38,619 bases of DNA from 2-02-FULL-66-22 sp964576535. GTDB lineage: Bacteria > Methylomirabilota > Methylomirabilia > Methylomirabilales > 2-02-FULL-66-22. Positions 15,505 to 23,266 of this stretch are shown piece after piece; within the stretch, counting starts at the first letter, position 1; every line of letters begins with the position of its first letter. The notes beneath the pieces are model-generated. The model was not told the origin of the DNA. It did not search any database and saw only the letters and a program-made list of their open reading frames with translations. The DNA lies in assembly GCA_964576535.1 (NCBI GenBank), contig CAZNWB010000029.1, positions 1 through 38,619 of the forward strand, written 5' to 3'. Position numbers and translations under genes: made by a program.

Positions 15505-16482
15505 CTACCGGCCCATCACTTCCGGATTCAGCAGGTTGGGCGGCCGTTGCCCGGTGAGGCCGGCGATGCAGTTTTGCACGGCGATCATGGCCATCTTGGC
15601 CCGGGTTTCGTGCGAGGCGCTGGCGGTGTGGGGGGCCAGCACCACGTTCTTCATCCCGACGAGCGCCCGCTCGCACTTCGGCTCTTTTTCGTACACGTCC
15701 AGACCCGCTCCCGCGATCTTTCCGTCCTTCAGCGCCTTGACCAGGGCCTTCTCATCCACCACCGGCCCGCGGGAGGCGTTGACGAGGATCGCCGACTTCT
15801 TCATCAGGGCCAACTCGGCATGGGAGATGAAGTGATGCGTCTCGGGCAGGAGAGGGACATGCAGGGTGACGAAGTCGGACTCTCGAAGGAGGGTCCGTTT
15901 GTCCACATACATGACCCCCAGGTCCCGCTCCGTGGACTCGTCCACGCGCGCGGTATCGTAGTAGATCGCCCGCATGTCAAAGCCCTTGGCGCGCCTGGCC
16001 ACGGCCTTGCCGATCCGGCCGAGGCCGAAAATGCCCAGGGTCTTGTGGTGCACATCGTACCCCAGGAACTGCATCAGCCCCCAGCCCTTCCACTTGCCCG
16101 TGCGGAAGAACTTGTCGCCCTCCACCAGGCGACGCGCCGTGGCCAGCATGAGGCACCAGGTGAAATCGGCCGTCGTGTCGTCCAGGACACCGGGCGTGTT
16201 GGTCACCATCACGCCACGACGGGTGGCGGCCTTCACGTCGATGTTGTTGTAGCCCACGGCCACGTTCGAGACGATCCGCAGATCCGGGCACTGGGCCAGA
16301 AGCCTTTCGTCGAAGGTGCAGGCGACGAGGGTCACAGCCCCCTGCTTGCCCTGGAGCTTCTTCACCAGCTGGGGCGGGGTGGGGGGGAGGTCGCGCTGGT
16401 TCGACTCGACCTCGAAGTGCTTGCCAAGGAGGTTCAGCGCCTCATCAAAAATCTGGCGCGTGACGAGAATCTTCGGTCTCAC
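15505..16482 (-). CDS. hydroxypyruvate/glyoxylate reductase (D-2-hydroxyacid dehydrogenase)
   Basis: 325 residues. VSNVAVGYNNIDVKAA comes early, the NAD-binding GIFGLGRIGKAVARRAKGF lies in the middle, the catalytic Arg is in NASRGPVVDEKAL, the Glu follows, and the catalytic His is in APHTASASHETR. The set is typical of GhrB/GyaR-type glyoxylate and hydroxypyruvate reductases. GTG start at 16482 with AAAGGAGG five bases ahead; the ATG at 16518 is an unsupported extension. First gene of the operon with garR, served by a good promoter at 16537-16565. Confidence 0.88.
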   Translation of the reverse strand: MRPKILVTRQIFDEALNLLGKHFEVESNQRDLPPTPPQLVKKLQGKQGAVTLVACTFDERLLAQCPDLRIVSNVAVGYNNIDVKAATRRGVMVTNTPGVLDDTTADFTWCLMLATARRLVEGDKFFRTGKWKGWGLMQFLGYDVHHKTLGIFGLGRIGKAVARRAKGFDMRAIYYDTARVDESTERDLGVMYVDKRTLLRESDFVTLHVPLLPETHHFISHAELALMKKSAILVNASRGPVVDEKALVKALKDGKIAGAGLDVYEKEPKCERALVGMKNVVLAPHTASASHETRAKMAMIAVQNCIAGLTGQRPPNLLNPEVMGR

Positions 16483-16536
16483 GCAGGCCTCCTTTCGAGG
16501 AACTCGTTGCGGACCCAATTGGCGGGATTGGCCGAG

Positions 16537-16565
16537 AATCTATTGGGGCACCCAGCAGGTGTCAA
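16537..16565 (-). promoter_or_regulatory. promoter for hydroxypyruvate reductase-garR operon
   Basis: Minus strand TTGACA (16565-16560), 17-base spacer, TAGATT (16542-16537). Predicted start near 16530, about 50 bases before the GTG start. Confidence 0.65.
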
Positions 16566-16661
16566 GCTTTTTCTCGTGGCTTTTTGGAGGGTTAAGGGCT
16601 TTCTTGCAGACCTTTCCTGGGGTTCTGATGCGCTCTCCAATCCGCCATGCGGGCGAGCGCC

Positions 16662-16689
16662 TTGACACCTTCACAAGACAGGTGATAGA
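16662..16689 (+). promoter_or_regulatory. probable promoter for the FlK-like gene
   Basis: TTGACA at 16662-16667, 16-base spacer, GATAGA at 16684-16689. It is followed by a long leader of about 210 bases with no recognised riboswitch. Confidence 0.4.
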
Positions 16690-16905
16690 AGAGCCTCAGC
16701 TATGCGGTCTTGTTGATCCGGAGCCGTCTCGGCCCCGCCTGGCGGTCGGAACGAATCGCGCTCCGAGATATGATGAGGCCGAGTGGCTTGTGGAGAGGGG
16801 CGAGAGAACAGGATCAGAGGTCGAGATGCATCGGTGGGATGGATCGGGTCGGCAGGAAAACCGGGGCGTTGATCCTGAGGCAGTGGGAGAAGACAGGAGG
16901 GGGTC

Positions 16906-17298
16906 ATGTCACTGAAACCAGGGGTTGTGGGCGAGGCTCAGCATCGGGTGACGCCAGACACCTTTGCCACCCGCTGGGGGAATCCGGGGGTCGAGGTCCT
17001 GGCCACGCCTGTCGTGATCGGATGGCTGGAGGATGCGGCGATCCGTGCAGTTCAGCCGTACCTGGAACCGGGACAGGCGAGCGTCGGGACGATGGTGTCC
17101 ATGAAGCACCTGGCGGCGACCCCCGCCGGGATGATGGTCCGGGCAACGGCCACGGTCAAGGTGGTGGATGGGCGGCGCATCGTGTTCAGCGTGGAGGCCC
17201 ATGACGAGAAGGAACGGATCGCCGAGGGGGAGCACGAGCGGTTCATCGTCAACATGACGAAGTTCCTAGAACGGGTGGCACAGAAAGCCGCCCGGTAG
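16906..17298 (+). CDS. FlK-like hotdog-fold acyl-CoA thioesterase
   Basis: 130 residues. Thr34 (ATPVV), Glu42 (WLEDAA) and His68 (MKHLAAT) have the same mutual spacing as the Thr42-Glu50-His76 triad of fluoroacetyl-CoA thioesterase FlK. Members without fluoroacetate context probably clear unwanted acyl-CoAs. ATG at 16906 with CAGGAGGGGG upstream. Divergent from the hydroxyacid operon. The C-terminal half (VVDGRRIVFSVEAHDEKERIAEG) fits the family. Confidence 0.88.
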   Translation: MSLKPGVVGEAQHRVTPDTFATRWGNPGVEVLATPVVIGWLEDAAIRAVQPYLEPGQASVGTMVSMKHLAATPAGMMVRATATVKVVDGRRIVFSVEAHDEKERIAEGEHERFIVNMTKFLERVAQKAAR

Positions 17299-17324
17299 CG
17301 GTTCGCGGAAAGGAAGCACGGCCG

Positions 17325-17456
17325 AAAGCGTTCGGCAGTTCGGTGGTTCGATGGTTCGGTGGTTCTCGGCGGGGAGCCGGCCAACCGAACTCCCGACCGA
17401 CCGAAGGCTCTTGACGAGTAGCGAATAGCCGAACGATCGAACAGCCGAACATGTTG
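17325..17456. repeat. facing GGTTCGATG / CCGAACGATC arms
   Basis: Left arm has GTTCGG, GTTCGATG and GTTCGGTG units (17331-17363). The right arm carries the reverse complements (CCGAACGATCGAACAGCCGAAC near 17429-17450). This makes an imperfect inverted pair between the FlK-like gene and rtcA. Confidence 0.7.
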
Positions 17457-17502
17457 AGACCGGCTGGCCAAGGGTCCCAGAGGCTCACCTGAGCTGGGTG
17501 CG

Positions 17503-19212
17503 GTGATGGAGAGGACAGTCTGGCGGGTTGACGGAGCGCAGGGAGAGGGCGGCGGGCAGCTCCTGCGCACGGCCCTGGCGCTTTCCGCGGTCCGGGGGGT
17601 GCCGGTCGAAGTCTATTCGATCCGGGCTCGGCGGAAAACGCCCGGCCTGCAGGCACAGCATCTGACGGCCCTGACTGCGCTCGTTCAGATCTGCCGTGCC
17701 CAGGTGGAAGGCGCATCTCTTGGTTCCCAGCGGGTGCTCTTTTCTCCGGGGGCTGTGCAGCCCGGCGAGTATCGCTTCGACGTGGGGACAGCCGGCTCGA
17801 CGGCACTCGTTCTCCAGGCGATCCTCCTTCCCCTGGCCCTGGCCCCGGGGCCGTCACGAGTCACGATCACCGGGGGAACCCACGTGCCGTGGAGCCCGCC
17901 TGCGGATTACCTCCAGCACGTGGTCCTTCCCGTTCTGGCCGGCATGGGCGTCACGGCACGCCTGCGCGTGGATCGCTGGGGATTCTATCCTCAGGGGGGC
18001 GGGCGCGTGGTCGTCGAGGTCACAGGGGGTGCGGACCTTCACGCCGTCACCCTGCTGTTCCGGGGCGGGAGCACTGACCTCTGCGGGGTGTCGGCGGCGG
18101 CCAACCTCCCCAGAAAGATCGCGGAACGGCAGCGGGACCGCGTGCTTCAGCGGCTCCGGGGTGAGGGGCGAACCGCCGAGATCGAACTGATCGAGACGGA
18201 CGCGCCGGGGGCAGGCAGCTTCCTGTCGCTGGTGGCCGAGACTGCTGGGATTCCCGCCGGCTTTTCCGCCCTCGGGGAGCGCGGAAAGCCTGCACAACGG
18301 GTAGCGGATGAGGCGGTGGATGCGCTCTTCGATTTCCTCAAGGCGGAGACCGCGTGTGATCCCCACCTGGCCGATCAGCTGATCCTTCCCATGGCCCTGG
18401 CCCCCGGGACCTCGCGCCTGACGACGTCGCGGGTCACGCGGCACCTGCTCTCCACGGTTCAGCTCGCCCAGCAGCTTCTGGGGTGCCCGGTGCAGGTCGG
18501 CGGCGAGGAGGGAAGTCCGGGACAGGTCACTATTGAGGGGGCAGGGGGCAGGGCTGAATCTCGAATCTCGAATCTCGAATATCGAATCTCGCGGACTCAA
18601 CAACTCAAGAACTCAAGAGACTCAACGGACCAGGGAACCGGGCAGCGGGCAAGTAGAGCCGAGGGCCAAGAGTCGAGAGCCGAGAACAAGCCGACTCCAG
18701 CTTCTGGCGACCTAGGGTCTCAGGTCCAGCAATTCGAAATTCCGGCGGAGCCGGTGATTCGGAAGGCGCGGGCCGAGGATGTCCCCGCCATCCAGAAACT
18801 GGTCGCGTACTTTGCGGCGCGGGGGGAGCTGCTGCCGCGGACCCTGAACGAGATCTATCAGCACCTCCGGGACTTCTTCGTCTGCGAACTCCACGGCGAG
18901 GTCGTGGGGATCGCGGCTCTCTCGCTGTACTGGGAGGACCTGGCGGAGGTCCGCTCCCTGGCCGTTGCCGAGGGGCAAGGCGGCAAGGGGCTGGGTGCGG
19001 CCCTGGTGAATGCCTGCCTGGAGGAGGCCGCACGGCTCGGGATCAGGCGCGTCTTTGCCCTGACGTATCGCCCGGGCTTTTTCGAGAAGCTGGGGTTCCA
19101 GGGGATTGACAAGCGGGCACTGCCCCAGAAGATCTGGAAGGATTGCATCCGCTGTGCGAAGTTCGCCTGCTGTGACGAGGTGGCGCTTATCCGGGATACG
19201 TGTAACGGGTGA
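17503..19212 (+). CDS. rtcA: RtcA RNA 3'-phosphate cyclase fused to ArgA-type N-acetyltransferase
   Basis: One 569-codon frame. Residues 1-346 are RtcA: GAQGEGGGQLLRT at 11, the GTAGSTALVLQ block, and the catalytic His314 in VTRHLLSTVQ. It converts RNA 3'-phosphates to 2',3'-cyclic phosphates using ATP. Residues about 347-417 are arginine/serine/glutamine-rich and are encoded by composite repeat copy C plus flanking simple sequence. Residues 418-569 are a GNAT domain of the short N-acetylglutamate synthase type (VRSLAVAEGQGGKGLGAAL as acetyl-CoA site; the ending CIRCAKFACCDEVAL is typical). A GTG at 18754 with GGAG three bases upstream could restart the GNAT separately. Start GTG 17503 or ATG 17506. 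Each domain is complete, so joining looks recent. Confidence 0.85.
   Translation: MMERTVWRVDGAQGEGGGQLLRTALALSAVRGVPVEVYSIRARRKTPGLQAQHLTALTALVQICRAQVEGASLGSQRVLFSPGAVQPGEYRFDVGTAGSTALVLQAILLPLALAPGPSRVTITGGTHVPWSPPADYLQHVVLPVLAGMGVTARLRVDRWGFYPQGGGRVVVEVTGGADLHAVTLLFRGGSTDLCGVSAAANLPRKIAERQRDRVLQRLRGEGRTAEIELIETDAPGAGSFLSLVAETAGIPAGFSALGERGKPAQRVADEAVDALFDFLKAETACDPHLADQLILPMALAPGTSRLTTSRVTRHLLSTVQLAQQLLGCPVQVGGEEGSPGQVTIEGAGGRAESRISNLEYRISRTQQLKNSRDSTDQGTGQRASRAEGQESRAENKPTPASGDLGSQVQQFEIPAEPVIRKARAEDVPAIQKLVAYFAARGELLPRTLNEIYQHLRDFFVCELHGEVVGIAALSLYWEDLAEVRSLAVAEGQGGKGLGAALVNACLEEAARLGIRRVFALTYRPGFFEKLGFQGIDKRALPQKIWKDCIRCAKFACCDEVALIRDTCNG
18539..18655 (+). repeat. composite dispersed repeat, copy C (inside a reading frame)
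   Basis: GGGCAGGGCTGAAT lead, four AATCTCGA-type units, CGCGGACTCAACAACTCAAG, a CAAGAGACTCAACGGACC block, AGGGAACCGGGCAGCGGGCA. Same order as copies A and B, here translated as the linker of the RtcA-GNAT fusion. Confidence 0.85.
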
Positions 19213-19225
19213 TGGGGATCCGGCT

Positions 19226-19513
19226 GTGAGCAAGACCTGCGAGAAATGCGGAAAGGAGATGCCGGACGGAAGCCTGGCCTACGAGGTCAAGATCCAGGTG
19301 TACGCCGACTTCGACGGCACCCTGCCCGAGGCCGGCACGGCTGAGCAGGTGGAAGGCCAGATGCGAGAGACGGTTGTGAAGATGGAACAGGCCGATCCGG
19401 ACGCGCTCATGCGGGGCGTCCATCACCAGGAGCGCCACCTGCTGTGCCCGGCGTGCCGCGAGCGGTATCTGGCCAATCCCCTGAATCTTCCCCTCCCCGA
19501 GGAGAAGTCGTGA
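19226..19513 (+). CDS. small CxxC protein, unknown
   Basis: 95 residues: CEKCGKEM at the start and CPACRERYL near the end form a likely zinc site around an acidic middle (PEAGTAEQVEGQMRETVVKMEQ). GTG start at 19226; GGGGAT upstream is only a weak binding site. It starts 13 bases after the fused gene's stop, so co-transcription is likely. I do not recognise the family. Confidence 0.6.
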   Translation: MSKTCEKCGKEMPDGSLAYEVKIQVYADFDGTLPEAGTAEQVEGQMRETVVKMEQADPDALMRGVHHQERHLLCPACRERYLANPLNLPLPEEKS

Positions 19514-19559
19514 GCCGCAGGGGCAATCCCGACGCGGCCGGAGGCGTTCGCGCAGGTCG

Positions 19560-19690
19560 GCCGGGGGACTCTAGACACCGACAGCGGCCGATAGGGACAG
19601 GGGCAGAAACAGGAGCCGACAGCGACAGCGATAGCGACAGGGATATTATAAGGATAAGCCCAGGAAGAGGGACAGGAACAGGGGTGGCGA
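19560..19690. repeat. GACAGCGATAGCGACAGG short-period repeat
   Basis: Loose repeats of GACAGC, GATAGC and GACAGG units in the gap before the HDAC-like gene, broken by an AT-rich ATATTATAAGGATAAG stretch that is unusual for this window. Confidence 0.6.
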
Positions 19691-19715
19691 TGGGTGCATT
19701 TTCGGGAACACCCTG

Positions 19716-20624
19716 ATGGCCCCCGACAGTAGCCGTGGAACGACGGGAATCTTCTACCATCCCTCCTTCAGTCGTCGGAGCTACCTGACCACGGGACGGC
19801 GCCTCGCGGACTTCCCGGGCGCCCTGGATTCTCTCCTCCGGTATCCCCACGTCACACTTCACGAGTGTCCTCCCGCCACGGACGAGCTGATCCTTCTGGC
19901 CCACGATCCGTCGCTGATCCCCCAGGTCGAGGCGGATCCGCTCTGATCCACCGCGCGCGTCTCCGTGGGAGGCGTGGTGGAGGGGATCGGGCGGGTGTCT
20001 GCGGGCGAGCTGGGCAACGCCTTTTGCTTCATCGGGGCGGGCGGGCATCACGCCGGGCGGGATTTCTTCGGGGGCTACTGCTGCTTCAACGACGTGGTCA
20101 TCGCCATCCGCCAGGCGCGACGGACCGGGAACCTGCGCCGGGTGGCCATCCTGGACACGGATGCCCATCACGGGGACGGGACGCGGGACCTGGTGGGCGA
20201 TGACCCGGACGTTCTGCACGTCTGCATCTGCGGCGGGGACTACGTCTCGCCGGACGGCACCAAGGTGGACCGCGCCGCGCCGGACCCCTGGGCGCTCGAG
20301 CTGTCCCCGGACCGCGCATATCTTGAGCTGGTCCAGAAGACGTTTCCGCCTCGCGCAGAGCGCTTCCGTCCCGACCTCATCGTCTGGTACTTCGGCTTCG
20401 ACACCCACCGCGGAGATTACGGCGACCTCGGCCTCACCTCGGAGGCGTTCCTCGGGATCGCGGACTTGATGCTCGAGGTGGCGGGGCAGAGGTGCGGGGG
20501 AAAACTGGTCGTAGTCCTGGGAGGAGGCTCACGGACCGACCTGGCCACGGCCCTCATCCCGCCGGTGATCGCGCGGCTGGCTGGGGTCCCTTTCACCGGG
20601 AAGGGTGAATCGGCAAGCCAGTGA
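19716..20624 (+). pseudogene. HDAC-family deacetylase interrupted by one in-frame TGA
   Basis: One frame, broken only by TGA at 19944-19946. The N-terminal part (TGIFYHPSFSRRSYLTTGRR) gives way to ...VEADPL, stop, then STARVSVGGVVEG. The catalytic half (open from 19965) keeps the zinc enzyme motifs: GAGGHHAGRDFFGGYCCFNDV, DTDAHHGDGT and YFGFDTHRGDYGD. Such proteins deacetylate acetyl-lysine or polyamine-like substrates. Options are a nonsense mutation, a base error, a GTG restart at 19965, or selenocysteine: a 9-pair plus 4-pair hairpin with a GTG loop starts one base after the TGA. ATG at 19716 has no clear binding site. Confidence 0.7.
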
Positions 20625-20712
20625 CCTCTCAGATCCTTCGCCGGGACCAGGAGCTCACCGATCTGGTGAGCGTCTCGAAGGGTTTTCCGGGGAACGCCAG
20701 TGGGTCAATAGC

Positions 20713-20742
20713 TTGACACCTGGCGAAGTCGTATGCTACAAA
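20713..20742 (+). promoter_or_regulatory. promoter for class II aldolase-Na/Pi operon
   Basis: TTGACA at 20713-20718, 18-base spacer, TACAAA at 20737-20742. Predicted start near 20749, about 50 bases before the ATG at 20802. Confidence 0.55.
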
Positions 20743-20801
20743 GGACGAGAATTTCGGTAGTTGGGCGATCAGACCTCAGTTGACGCTTTCAGGTTGGCGG
20801 C

Positions 20802-21407
20802 ATGGCAGAAGGGGTCAGGAAGGCCGGAATAGTGAGGGAGTTCCAGTGGGTGGGGCGGGACTTGATGGCCTCGGGCCTCCTGACGTTGCATGCGGGAAAT
20901 CTCAGCGTCCGACGAAATGGCCGGGTCTTCATCACGCGCACCGGGTCCTCGCTGGGCCATCTTGGGGCCGGCGATGTCGTGGAAACACCGTTGGACCGGG
21001 GCCAGCGGCCTCATCCCCGGGCCTCCATGGAGCTGCCGACCCACCTGGCCATCTATGAGGCGACAGGGGCCGGGGCGGTTCTGCATGCGCATCCCCCGTC
21101 GGCCATCGCCCTGTCCTTCGTGGCGGACCGGATCGTGCCCATGGACTCGGAAGGCGCCATCATCCTGCGCGAGGTTCCCGTGATCCGGGCGAGGAACGTC
21201 GTCGCCTCTCCCGAGGTGGCGCGCCAGGCCGCCGCGCTGCTGAGAGACCATCGGGTCGTCGTGGTGGCGACCCACGGGAGCTTTGCGGTGGGGCAGTCCC
21301 TGGAAGAGGCCCTGTCGGTCACCACCACGCTCGAGATGTCGGCGAAGATCGCCCTCATGGTCCGCGCCCTGGGCGGGGCAAGCCGGCGGCGAAGGCGGGG
21401 GCCATGA
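20802..21407 (+). CDS. class II aldolase/adducin family protein
   Basis: 201 residues with the FucA/AraD zinc aldolase pattern: HAGNLSVRRNGRVFITRTG for phosphate binding, acidic MELPTHLAIYEATGAGAVLHAHPP (two zinc His) and VVVATHGSFAVGQ (third zinc His). It may cleave a sugar phosphate such as fuculose-1-phosphate, or act as an epimerase or decarboxylase; the substrate is uncertain. Overlaps the next start by four bases (ATGA). Confidence 0.88.
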   Translation: MAEGVRKAGIVREFQWVGRDLMASGLLTLHAGNLSVRRNGRVFITRTGSSLGHLGAGDVVETPLDRGQRPHPRASMELPTHLAIYEATGAGAVLHAHPPSAIALSFVADRIVPMDSEGAIILREVPVIRARNVVASPEVARQAAALLRDHRVVVVATHGSFAVGQSLEEALSVTTTLEMSAKIALMVRALGGASRRRRRGP

Positions 21408-23017
21408 CGAACCTCATGCTCATCGCGCTCTTCGGCGGCATGGCCCTCCTGCTGTACGGGATGCAGCTCGTGGGCGAGGGTCTTCAGCACGCCGCCGGCG
21501 GGCGGATGCGGCAGATCCTCGGCTCCATCACGAATAATCGCTTCAAGGGGATGATGGTCGGGGCGTTCATCACGGCCGTCATCCAGTCCAGCAGCGCCAC
21601 CACGATCATGCTGGTCGGCTTTGCCAGCTCGGGCCTGCTCACCCTGAGCCAGACCATCGGCGTGATCCTGGGGGCGGACATCGGGACGACCGTCACCGTC
21701 CAGCTCATCGCCTTCCAGATCTTCGACTACGCGCTCCTGCTCGTGGGAGTGGGCTTTCTGCTGATCTTCGCGTCCAAGCGGAAGATCTTCAAGTACGTCG
21801 GGCAGGCCATCCTGGGCTTCGGCTTCATCTTCTTCGCCATGAAGGTGATGTCGGATGCCATGGTGCCGCTCCGGCAGAGTCCCCTGGTGAAGACCTTGCT
21901 CCTGTCCCTGGGGGATCAGCCCTTCCTGGGGATCATCGTGGCCGCGATCTTCTCCGCCCTGGTCCACAGTTCGGCCGCCACCATCGGCCTGGCCATCACC
22001 CTCTCGCTCCAGGACCTGCTTCCGCTGCCCGCGGCGATCCCCGTCATCTTCGGCGCCAATATCGGCACCTGTGCCACCGCCCTGGCCAGCTCCATCGGCA
22101 CCAAGGCCGAGGCCAAGCGTATCGCCATGGCCCATATCTTCTTCAAGGTGGTCGGAGTGCTGGTCTTCCTGCCCTTCATCACCCCGTTTGTCAGGTTGGT
22201 GGAGCTCACCGCGGATGACGTCTCCCGCCAGATCGCCAACGCCCACACGCTGTTCAACGTGGGGATCACCGCGCTGTTCCTCCCGTTCTCATCGGTGCTG
22301 GCGCGGTTCATGTCGACCCTGGTCCCCGAGGACAAGGAGCGGGAGGGGTTCTTCGGCGCCAAGTACCTGGACGAGCACATGCTGGAGACCCCGGCGCTGG
22401 CCCTGGGCCAGGCGACCCGGGAGGCCCTGCGGATGGCCGACATCGTCTCCGAGATGTTCACCAAGACCATCGCCACCTTCTCCGGCGAGGATCCCGAGCT
22501 GATCGAGTTCATCGAGGAGAAGGACAACCAGGTGGACACCCTGGACCGGGAGATCAAGCACTACCTGACCAAGCTGTCCCAGCAGAGCCTGACCGCCGAG
22601 CAGAGCAAGCGGGAGATCGGCATCCTGGCCTTCGTGAACAACATGGAGAACATCGGGGACATCGTGGACCGCAACCTGATGGACCTGGCCAAGAAGAAGC
22701 TGGGCAAGGGCGTCCGCTTCTCCGAGCCGGGCATGCGGGAGATCGTGCAGCTCCACAAGAAGGTGCTCCAGAACCTGGAGCTGGCCATCTCGGCCTTCGC
22801 CAGCAACGATCCGACCCTGGCCCAGCAGGTCCTGGAGCACAAGCTGGAGATCAGCCAGAGCGAGCGCAAGTTCCGCCAGGCCCACATCCAGCGGTTGCAC
22901 GAGGGCCTGCGCGAATCCATTGATACCAGCGAGATTCACCTGGACGTGCTCACGAACCTCAAGCGGATAAATTCCCACGTCACCGCGGTCGCCTATCCGA
23001 TTCTTGAGAACACATAA
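21404..23017 (+). CDS. Na/Pi cotransporter family protein with PhoU-like tail
   Basis: 537 residues. Two inverted PNaS repeats carry the hallmark QSSSATTIMLVGFASSGLL near residue 63 and HSSAATIGLAITLS near residue 188. About eight membrane helices end around residue 310. The remainder is a helical PhoU-like domain (EFIEEKDNQVDTLDREIKHY, NNMENIGDIVDRNLMDL). Likely sodium-coupled phosphate transport, or a phosphate-responsive relative. Translationally coupled to the aldolase gene. A relic of a diverged copy of its last 14 codons lies 33 bases past its stop. Confidence 0.92.
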   Translation: MTNLMLIALFGGMALLLYGMQLVGEGLQHAAGGRMRQILGSITNNRFKGMMVGAFITAVIQSSSATTIMLVGFASSGLLTLSQTIGVILGADIGTTVTVQLIAFQIFDYALLLVGVGFLLIFASKRKIFKYVGQAILGFGFIFFAMKVMSDAMVPLRQSPLVKTLLLSLGDQPFLGIIVAAIFSALVHSSAATIGLAITLSLQDLLPLPAAIPVIFGANIGTCATALASSIGTKAEAKRIAMAHIFFKVVGVLVFLPFITPFVRLVELTADDVSRQIANAHTLFNVGITALFLPFSSVLARFMSTLVPEDKEREGFFGAKYLDEHMLETPALALGQATREALRMADIVSEMFTKTIATFSGEDPELIEFIEEKDNQVDTLDREIKHYLTKLSQQSLTAEQSKREIGILAFVNNMENIGDIVDRNLMDLAKKKLGKGVRFSEPGMREIVQLHKKVLQNLELAISAFASNDPTLAQQVLEHKLEISQSERKFRQAHIQRLHEGLRESIDTSEIHLDVLTNLKRINSHVTAVAYPILENT

Positions 23018-23049
23018 TGCGTCTTGGCCACAAGGGCCCCGCGGTGGGG

Positions 23050-23094
23050 TCCCACATCACCGCAGTGGCCTCCCCAATCCTGGAGACCGCCTGA
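23050..23094 (+). pseudogene. relic 3' end of a second Na/Pi cotransporter gene
   Basis: Reads SHITAVASPILETA and stop, against SHVTAVAYPILENT and stop at the end of the intact gene (10 of 14 identical), with several synonymous differences. Sequence upstream of it is not homologous. It is most simply a scar left when one allele or paralogue replaced another. Confidence 0.7.
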
Positions 23095-23099
23095 CCGCA

Positions 23100-23266
23100 G
23101 AATGACCAATGACCAATTCCCAATGACCAATTAGGTATCACGGAGAAACCCCCAGGTTTACCCCGGCGAGCGAACGACTGAATCCCCATGGGAAGATCCG
23201 CCATCCGAAATCCCACGTCCCAAATACGCCATTCCAAATCAGCAATCCGCAATCCTAAATCCGAAA
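23100..23266. repeat. CCAATGACCAATT and AATCCGAAATCC short-period repeats
   Basis: First tract 23100-23136 (CAATGACCAATTCC units), second tract 23195-23266 (CCGAAATCCC, CCAAATACG, GCAATCC, CTAAATCC units). The second runs right up to the ppsR start codon and replaces any ribosome binding site. Confidence 0.75.

Noticed and set aside
14290..16665. 791-codon plus-strand frame opposite garR and the reductase gene
   Set aside because: Shadow frame; the minus strand encodes two recognised dehydrogenases with good starts.
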